Assembly: GCA_036504055.1 (NCBI GenBank)
Contig: DASXVU010000030.1
Span: 62,001 to 126,000, forward strand
Reading direction: 5' to 3'
DNA: 64,000 nt
Source of the DNA: Methanomassiliicoccales archaeon
GTDB taxonomy: Archaea > Thermoplasmatota > Thermoplasmata > Methanomassiliicoccales > UBA472
Notes under the pieces: generated by a model
Database searches by the model: none
The model's input: the letters and a program-made list of their open reading frames with translations, nothing else
Told to the model about the DNA's origin: nothing
Shown here: positions 58,832-64,000 of the stretch, one piece after another
How the letters are laid out: each line of letters starts with the position of its first letter
How positions within the stretch are numbered: the stretch's first letter is position 1
Translations under genes and position numbers: made by a program

Positions 58832-61798
58832 TTGATATTCGATCGTATCGCAAGCGGTTTAACAAAGCACTATAAGAAAGTCTTGATCGTCTGGGTGATA
58901 GCCCTGCTGGTCTCTGTTCCGGCCATGTTGCAGGTGAACAGCGTGGTCCAGTATCAGGAATCTCAGATGGCTTCGGGGAGCTATGAGTCCCTACAGGCCC
59001 AGGACGTAATATCACAACAATTCCAAAGTTCGGTGGCCAATGGCACCATACTCGTCGTGATCCAATCGAATGACGTCACCGATGCCGCTTCCAGGGATTT
59101 TGTCCTCGATCTCCAGCAGAAGATCCAGTCCTCCCATGATATCAGGTTCTTAGAGAACGTGACCTCGGCCTATTCGGCCACCGGAATGATGATGGACCAG
59201 GTGGTCCTCCAGCTAGGCCCGGCCATGCGTCCAGCGCAAATGCAGGTGAACATGAGCGCGTTCCTGCTCTATGGCATCCCGGCGGCGCACATGTCCGCCT
59301 GGGTCCAGGTACATGCCGCGTATCCATCGCTTAACGTCACCGATACCGATGCTCTGACATTCAACCAGACCAAGGCATATCTTGATTCCTATCTCCAGTC
59401 GGTCAAGCCGCAGACCAGGGACTTGGCATACCGATACTACTTCGCAATAACCGACGCCTGGAACGCCACCGCGTCGAACCCTACCTTGGTCGCAGATCCG
59501 GTGTCACGTGCGAATGACTGCATAAACAATGTCGCCCGCGGGTTCATAGGAGAGTTGTCCGCTCCGGTCACCGATGCCGAGAAGAACGTAATGTATGCTG
59601 TACTGACCGCCTTTAACCTGGAAACGTTCTCCAACCAGACCTTGGTTCACGATTTCACCCTGGGAATGATCGGCAAGATGGCCAACATCACCAACATGAT
59701 CTACCTTGAGGCAGTCTATAATCTTGACCCCACATATCAATTCGCGGAAGTGCATGCTTTCAATGAAGAGATCATCGGGAACGGAACGCTTGCCACCTAT
59801 CCGATCAAGTTACCGGCCCAATTGCTCAGCAATCTGGTCGCCGAGAACAATAAGACCATGCTGTTCATGGCCACGTTCTCGGTGACATCTGCTTATACAG
59901 AGAACACCGGCGTCAAGCCGCTAGTGCAGGACGTCAATTTCATCCGCAACATAGTGTCACAGGTCAAGTCCGATACCGGCGCACCGGTCACAGTTTATGT
60001 GACCGGTGATGCGGCCATCTCCTCTGACATGGAGTCGAGCTCGATGAATGATATGGCCATCATCGAGCCGCTGACCATCGTGATCATAATCGTGCTGATG
60101 GGCGTGCTCTTCCGGTCGGTAGTGGCTCAGTGGATACCGCTCGGAGCGGTAGGCGTCGCGCTCGGAGTCAGCCAAGCACTCGTATTCGTAATAGGTTCAT
60201 TGGTGGCGAACATCCAGTATACCGTCCTGACCATGCTCTTCGTGGTGCTGATGGGGGTGGGTACGGACTATTCCATCTTCCTCATGACCCGTTACCGGGA
60301 GGAAAGAATCAGGGGATCCACCCGTGAGCAGGCTGTTCACACCTCGGTCACCTGGGCGGGCGAGTCCATAGTGACCAGTGGGGCGACGGTGGTCATAGCC
60401 TTCTTCGCCATGGGACTGTCATCCTTCTCCATGGTGCAGACCATGGGCCTGGTGCTCGGTATGGCGATCGTGGTCGCACTGCTGGTAGCACTTACCCTGG
60501 TCCCGTCCCTGCTGATGCTGCTCGGCAATAGGATATTCTGGCCAACGACCGGTGAACGATGGAAGAGGTTCTCCGAAAAGACCATGCAAAAGAGAAAGGA
60601 CGGCAAGCATGGATACTTCCACAAGGCCGCCAAGTTCTCGGTCCGTCATGCCAAGGTCATCCTCGTCGCGTCCGTATTGGTCTCGGTACCGGCCACATAT
60701 CTGTACCTCACGACCGAGACCAGTTTCGATTTCATCGGAAGCATGGGCACGTCGGAGAGCACCACCGGGATGAACGCCATGACAGCCGATTTCGGTGCCG
60801 GAAGGATCATGCCGACCGATGTCGTGTTCGCAGGAAGCATCGTGATCTATAATGGGACCAGCTTCAACATGGCCTATCTGGACGCGGTAGAGAACGTCTC
60901 GAAGACCGTGGCAAGCAACTCCCTGGTTCAACAGGTGACAGGCCCGACACGGCCCTATGGAACTGTCATCGATTATCGCAACCTTTCATTGCTGCCAGCA
61001 GAGACGAAGGCACAGCTGGTCGAGGCCATGCTGCAGAGCGTGGGAAAGGACAACAAGAGCGTTCTCCTCACCGTCGTGCTGAAGGAACAGCCAATGGCGG
61101 CAAAATCGGTCAACCTGATGCCGACCCTGCGCAGTGAGATCGCGCAGGAGAAGTCCACTGAACCTATCTTGGCCGGGACCAGCATAATGGTCGGAGGTTC
61201 CACCGCGGTCATCTATGACCTGAGCGTCCAGATGAACGAACAGTTCGGCACCATCGAACTTTTGGTGGTCGTCGGTATTTTCATCGTGCTGATGATCGTC
61301 CTCGGCTCCCTCCTGTTGCCTACGTTCGCCGTGGTCTCCATAGCCATGAGCATCTCCTGGTCATTCGCTGCCACGTCCCTGGTCTTCGGCAGCTGGCTGG
61401 ACAAGCCCATCCTCTGGATGGTGCCATTGATCCTGTTCATCATGCTGATGGGCATAGGCATGGACTACAACGTGTTCATCCTTACGCGTATCAGGGAAGA
61501 GGTGCACAAGGGCAAGGACACCAACGAAGCGGTGGTGGATGCCGTCGACTGGACGGGAGGCATCATCACCGCCTTGGCCCTTATCATGGGCGGTGCTTTC
61601 GGATCGATGATGCTTTCCAGCAACACCATGCTCCAGGAGTTCGGCTTCGCTCTGGCCTTCGCCATACTGGTCGATGCCATGGTGGTGCGCACCTACATCG
61701 TACCGGCGGCCATGTCGCTGATGGGAAAACGTGCCTGGTGGGCACCCGGAAGGTTGCAGAGAGAAGGGCGCATGGAGAAGTCGCAGAAGAAGGAGTGA
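58832..61798 (+). CDS. MMPL/RND-family transporter
   Basis: The protein of about 988 residues has two similar halves. Each half has a membrane helix, a large extracytoplasmic loop of 250-300 residues (first half) or 150 residues (second half), and five more helices. Signature repeats are GVGTDYSIFLMTRYREE in the first half and GIGMDYNVFILTRIREE in the second, the MMPL Asp-Tyr motif that carries protons. MMPL proteins export lipids, glycolipids or drugs. The start is uncertain: a TTG at 58832 (LIFDRIASGLTKHYKKV, preceded by GGGAGGCGG) fits the family, while an ATG at 58676 would add 52 non-conserved residues. It is divergent from the P-type ATPase. Confidence 0.9.
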   Translation: MIFDRIASGLTKHYKKVLIVWVIALLVSVPAMLQVNSVVQYQESQMASGSYESLQAQDVISQQFQSSVANGTILVVIQSNDVTDAASRDFVLDLQQKIQSSHDIRFLENVTSAYSATGMMMDQVVLQLGPAMRPAQMQVNMSAFLLYGIPAAHMSAWVQVHAAYPSLNVTDTDALTFNQTKAYLDSYLQSVKPQTRDLAYRYYFAITDAWNATASNPTLVADPVSRANDCINNVARGFIGELSAPVTDAEKNVMYAVLTAFNLETFSNQTLVHDFTLGMIGKMANITNMIYLEAVYNLDPTYQFAEVHAFNEEIIGNGTLATYPIKLPAQLLSNLVAENNKTMLFMATFSVTSAYTENTGVKPLVQDVNFIRNIVSQVKSDTGAPVTVYVTGDAAISSDMESSSMNDMAIIEPLTIVIIIVLMGVLFRSVVAQWIPLGAVGVALGVSQALVFVIGSLVANIQYTVLTMLFVVLMGVGTDYSIFLMTRYREERIRGSTREQAVHTSVTWAGESIVTSGATVVIAFFAMGLSSFSMVQTMGLVLGMAIVVALLVALTLVPSLLMLLGNRIFWPTTGERWKRFSEKTMQKRKDGKHGYFHKAAKFSVRHAKVILVASVLVSVPATYLYLTTETSFDFIGSMGTSESTTGMNAMTADFGAGRIMPTDVVFAGSIVIYNGTSFNMAYLDAVENVSKTVASNSLVQQVTGPTRPYGTVIDYRNLSLLPAETKAQLVEAMLQSVGKDNKSVLLTVVLKEQPMAAKSVNLMPTLRSEIAQEKSTEPILAGTSIMVGGSTAVIYDLSVQMNEQFGTIELLVVVGIFIVLMIVLGSLLLPTFAVVSIAMSISWSFAATSLVFGSWLDKPILWMVPLILFIMLMGIGMDYNVFILTRIREEVHKGKDTNEAVVDAVDWTGGIITALALIMGGAFGSMMLSSNTMLQEFGFALAFAILVDAMVVRTYIVPAAMSLMGKRAWWAPGRLQREGRMEKSQKKE

Positions 61799-61832
61799 CC
61801 GAGAAAGACAAAATTGACCTTGCCTGCGCTAC

Positions 61833-63452
61833 CTATTGCCAATCTTCCTTCTGGCCAGCACGGCTCTTGGTCAATCCCTTCCGGGAAAGGTATTCGTAGG
61901 CCGAGATGGCGGCCACTGCGCCCTGGCCTACGGATACCGATATCTGCTTCTCAGCGACGTCGGTCACATCCCCGGCCACATACAATCCGGGAGTGGCGGT
62001 CGATTGGTCCCTGTTGGCCAAGACCTCTCCTATATCATTCATCTCCGCCAGTCCTCGCAACGGAGCGGAGTTCGGGCTGAGACCGATCTCCAGGAACACC
62101 CCGTCCACCGATAGATCGATGGCTTCCTTCCCGTCTATCGATGAAAGTCGGATGCCAGAGAACTTCTCCGTGCCCAGGAACGATTCCACCGTCATCGGCG
62201 TATGGACCTTGACCTTTGCAGAGCCGAGCACCTGTTTGACCAGCAGCTCGTCGGCGGTGAAATCTGTCCTCCGGTGGACCAGATGCACCTCGCGGGCGAA
62301 CCTTATCAGGTCCCGGGCGGAGGTAAAGGCGGAATTGCCGCCGCCCACCACCGCGACCCTCTTGTCCTGGTAGAGAGGGGCATCGCAGTTGGCGCAGAAT
62401 CCGATCCCCCTGCCAATGAAATGCTCCTCGTTAGGCACACCTAGCTTCCGATACTCCTTACCAGCGCAATAGATGACGGCGTTGCCGGTATACCTCTTAC
62501 CATCCTCTGTCATGACCGCGAAGGAATCCCCTTCCTTCCGAACGTCGATGACGGCGCTCCCGATCGACTCTGAGACGGGATACCTCTCGAAGTGCTCTCG
62601 GAAAACCTCGGACAGATCGCCACCGCCTACCGAGGGGAAACCCAGATAATTGTCCACGGTCCCGGTATAGGTCATCTGACCTCCTATCTTAGAGGCGATC
62701 ATCGCCACATCCAACCCTTTGCGGGAGGCATAGAGCGCAGCCGACATAGCGGCTGGCCCGGCACCGACTATGAGGACCTCGTAGCCGTGGCGAGGATCGA
62801 CCTTCTTGGCCTTCCTTACGCCCTCGGAATCCCGGATCAGATCCTCTATCTCGCGGTATGCATCCGGATCGACCGCCTTAAGGATCTCAAGGTAGAGGTT
62901 CGCCGCCGGAACAGCTCCGTCGAATGTATGGGTTTCATTGATCACCGTCTTGGGTACGCCATACACATCATAGCGCTGGACCACTTGCGGGAACTCCGAT
63001 GACTCGACCATGTCCGCTGTTATCAGATCGTTTACGAAAGCGAACTGGTGTGCCACATGCACCATCTTGGGACAATATGGGCAGGTGAGCGTGACGATGA
63101 CCTGGATATGGACCTCCTTTTTGATCGCCTTGATCATCTCCTCCATCTCCGGCGGCAATCCGGAATGGCCGGTCGAGGCCATCATGATGGCGGAGAGGAG
63201 CGACGGGAACTCATATCCGAGGGTGGTGCCATAGAACCTGATACCGTTCTCCTTGCTACCAATAACCAGGGTGGCCGGTACCTTGCTGATCTTGAACTTC
63301 GCTGCCAGTTCCTTGTCCTTTTCCAGAACCCGAACCTCCAGGGAGATCTTTTCTGAAAGGGCTGCCAATTCCTCCAACAATTGGGTCTGGGTCTCGCAGC
63401 CGGGGCATGCGCCCTTCTGAACGAAAAGGACAATCCGTATCGGACTGGCCAT
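61833..63452 (-). CDS. Fusion of a PDO-like double thioredoxin fold with thioredoxin reductase
   Basis: The protein has 539 residues. Residues 1-215 are two glutaredoxin/thioredoxin folds with C16-P-G-C19 and C124-P-Y-C127, as in archaeal PDO; residues 228-539 are a thioredoxin reductase with VGAGPAAMSAA FAD motif, FCANCDAP redox Cys and VVGGGNSAFTSA NAD motif. This is the layout of AhpF, but the first CxxC is intact here. Reducing power from NAD(P)H would pass internally to the disulfide pairs. An upstream coding-like stretch lacks a canonical start (see findings). It ends 35 bases from the MMPL gene. Confidence 0.9.
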   Translation of the reverse strand: MASPIRIVLFVQKGACPGCETQTQLLEELAALSEKISLEVRVLEKDKELAAKFKISKVPATLVIGSKENGIRFYGTTLGYEFPSLLSAIMMASTGHSGLPPEMEEMIKAIKKEVHIQVIVTLTCPYCPKMVHVAHQFAFVNDLITADMVESSEFPQVVQRYDVYGVPKTVINETHTFDGAVPAANLYLEILKAVDPDAYREIEDLIRDSEGVRKAKKVDPRHGYEVLIVGAGPAAMSAALYASRKGLDVAMIASKIGGQMTYTGTVDNYLGFPSVGGGDLSEVFREHFERYPVSESIGSAVIDVRKEGDSFAVMTEDGKRYTGNAVIYCAGKEYRKLGVPNEEHFIGRGIGFCANCDAPLYQDKRVAVVGGGNSAFTSARDLIRFAREVHLVHRRTDFTADELLVKQVLGSAKVKVHTPMTVESFLGTEKFSGIRLSSIDGKEAIDLSVDGVFLEIGLSPNSAPLRGLAEMNDIGEVLANRDQSTATPGLYVAGDVTDVAEKQISVSVGQGAVAAISAYEYLSRKGLTKSRAGQKEDWQ

Positions 63453-63619
63453 ACCTTGGAGGACCTTGAGAAGTTCGGCCTTGCTCTTATCATCGAAAAC
63501 ACTGGTCTTTATTGCCTCGGCCGTGATTGATCACCTGAGTGAACGATTGAGGGGGCATAGGCCAAATATCTTCCTGTTTTGAACCTCGTGCGAAGTGAGG
63601 ACCTGAGACCGCATTGGGA

Positions 63620-64000
63620 CTAATGGGTTCTGAGTAAAGCGATGGCGTTCCCATCGTTCCCCACCCTCCAGCCGTCTATTATGACATCATCGATCGGCAC
63701 CACTCCCGCCATTTCCCTCATCCCGACAATGCCTACCCTAATGGGGCTCTTCCCTCCGTCAGAATACCTGGCCAGCATAGCAGCGGCCTTATCGATGGTG
63801 CCGCGATCATGTCCTTCCACCAAGCACACCGGACCATTGACATCGATCGGTTCCAGTACGTCCATGTCTTCGTTGGCCAGATCCTTTAGCGTGTGATTCT
63901 CTCTTTCATTCCGGCCAATGATCACCTTGTTCCCGTCGACCCGGAAATGCCTGCCTGTCTTCAGAAGGAAGATATCCCTCATCGTCAAACGATCAGGGTG
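63620..64000 (-). CDS. C-terminal part of a PP-loop thiouridylase-like protein (cut by window edge)
   Basis: The frame stays open to the right edge. The fragment (about 126 residues) starts HPDRLTMRDIFLLKTGRHFRVDGNKVIIGRNERENHTLKDL and continues GPVCLVEGHDRGTIDKAAAMLARYSDG. The TMRDIxLLKxGRHFR-x5-K-xIIGRNExEN element is found at the C-terminal side of archaeal tRNA 2-thiouridylase-like PP-loop proteins, so this is probably the end of such a tRNA-modifying ATPase. The catalytic PP-loop lies outside the window. Confidence in the family is moderate. Confidence 0.65.
   Translation of the reverse strand, partial: HPDRLTMRDIFLLKTGRHFRVDGNKVIIGRNERENHTLKDLANEDMDVLEPIDVNGPVCLVEGHDRGTIDKAAAMLARYSDGGKSPIRVGIVGMREMAGVVPIDDVIIDGWRVGNDGNAIALLRTH

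Overview
The window reads as chromosomal DNA of a euryarchaeon, most likely of the Thermoplasmatota (Methanomassiliicoccales-like or a relative). The evidence is a Cdc48/VAT-type double AAA ATPase ending in a hydrophobic-Tyr-X tail, aTrm56, archaeal Elp3, DUF2284, two-domain Lrp regulators, PRC-barrel proteins, TATA boxes about 25 bp upstream of apparently leaderless starts, GGTGAT-type ribosome binding sites, and an elongator tRNA-Met with an intron at the archaeal 37/38 position. No rRNA, replication or methanogenesis genes are present, so the order cannot be fixed from this window alone.

Layout. 1-6.3 kb: surface-glycan and sugar-nucleotide genes (three GT2 glycosyltransferases, a sugar-1-phosphate nucleotidylyltransferase, a DUF89 phosphatase) with an ACT-domain protein, an EamA exporter and a 19-residue Cys-rich peptide. 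6.4-16.1 kb: Cdc48 with a co-transcribed metal-site protein, a PRC-barrel protein, a 1068-residue TPR protein coupled to a zinc-ribbon TPR partner, then Elp3, a small beta-barrel protein and a winged-helix regulator. 16.2-19.0 kb: an SsuABC-like ABC importer whose binding protein has its two lobes in reversed order. 19-24 kb: thioredoxin reductase-like protein, thioredoxin, regulators, gamma-carbonic-anhydrase-like protein, HD protein and aTrm56. 24.4-28.2 kb: a zinc-ribbon peptide, a membrane protein, an ABC-2 exporter and a divergent regulator with a phased operator pair, then tRNA-Asn. 28.3-32.5 kb: small stress and metal proteins, intron-containing tRNA-Met and a decayed transposase. 32.6-34.4 kb: two flavodoxins and a TetR regulator behind a palindromic operator. 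34.4-45.1 kb: acyltransferase, MFS exporter, zinc ribbon, NifX-like and DUF134 proteins, a large PAS/GAF histidine kinase with its response regulator, a VIT-like membrane protein, a decayed hemerythrin and an acetyl-CoA synthetase. 45.3-64 kb: a third flavodoxin, Lrp regulator, PQQ-type sugar dehydrogenase, FAD oxidase, MsrA, M29 aminopeptidase, MsrB, NmrA-like protein, a copper-type surface protein, P-type ATPase, MMPL transporter, a PDO-TrxR fusion and the C-terminal part of a PP-loop thiouridylase-like protein.

Taken together, the second half is rich in redox repair and oxygen-response functions (thioredoxin, two TrxR-like proteins, three flavodoxins, MsrA and MsrB, cupredoxin, a ferritin-like protein, a dead hemerythrin), which fits an anaerobe or microaerophile exposed to oxygen. 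The most unusual single object is the circularly permuted substrate-binding protein at 16247-17350.
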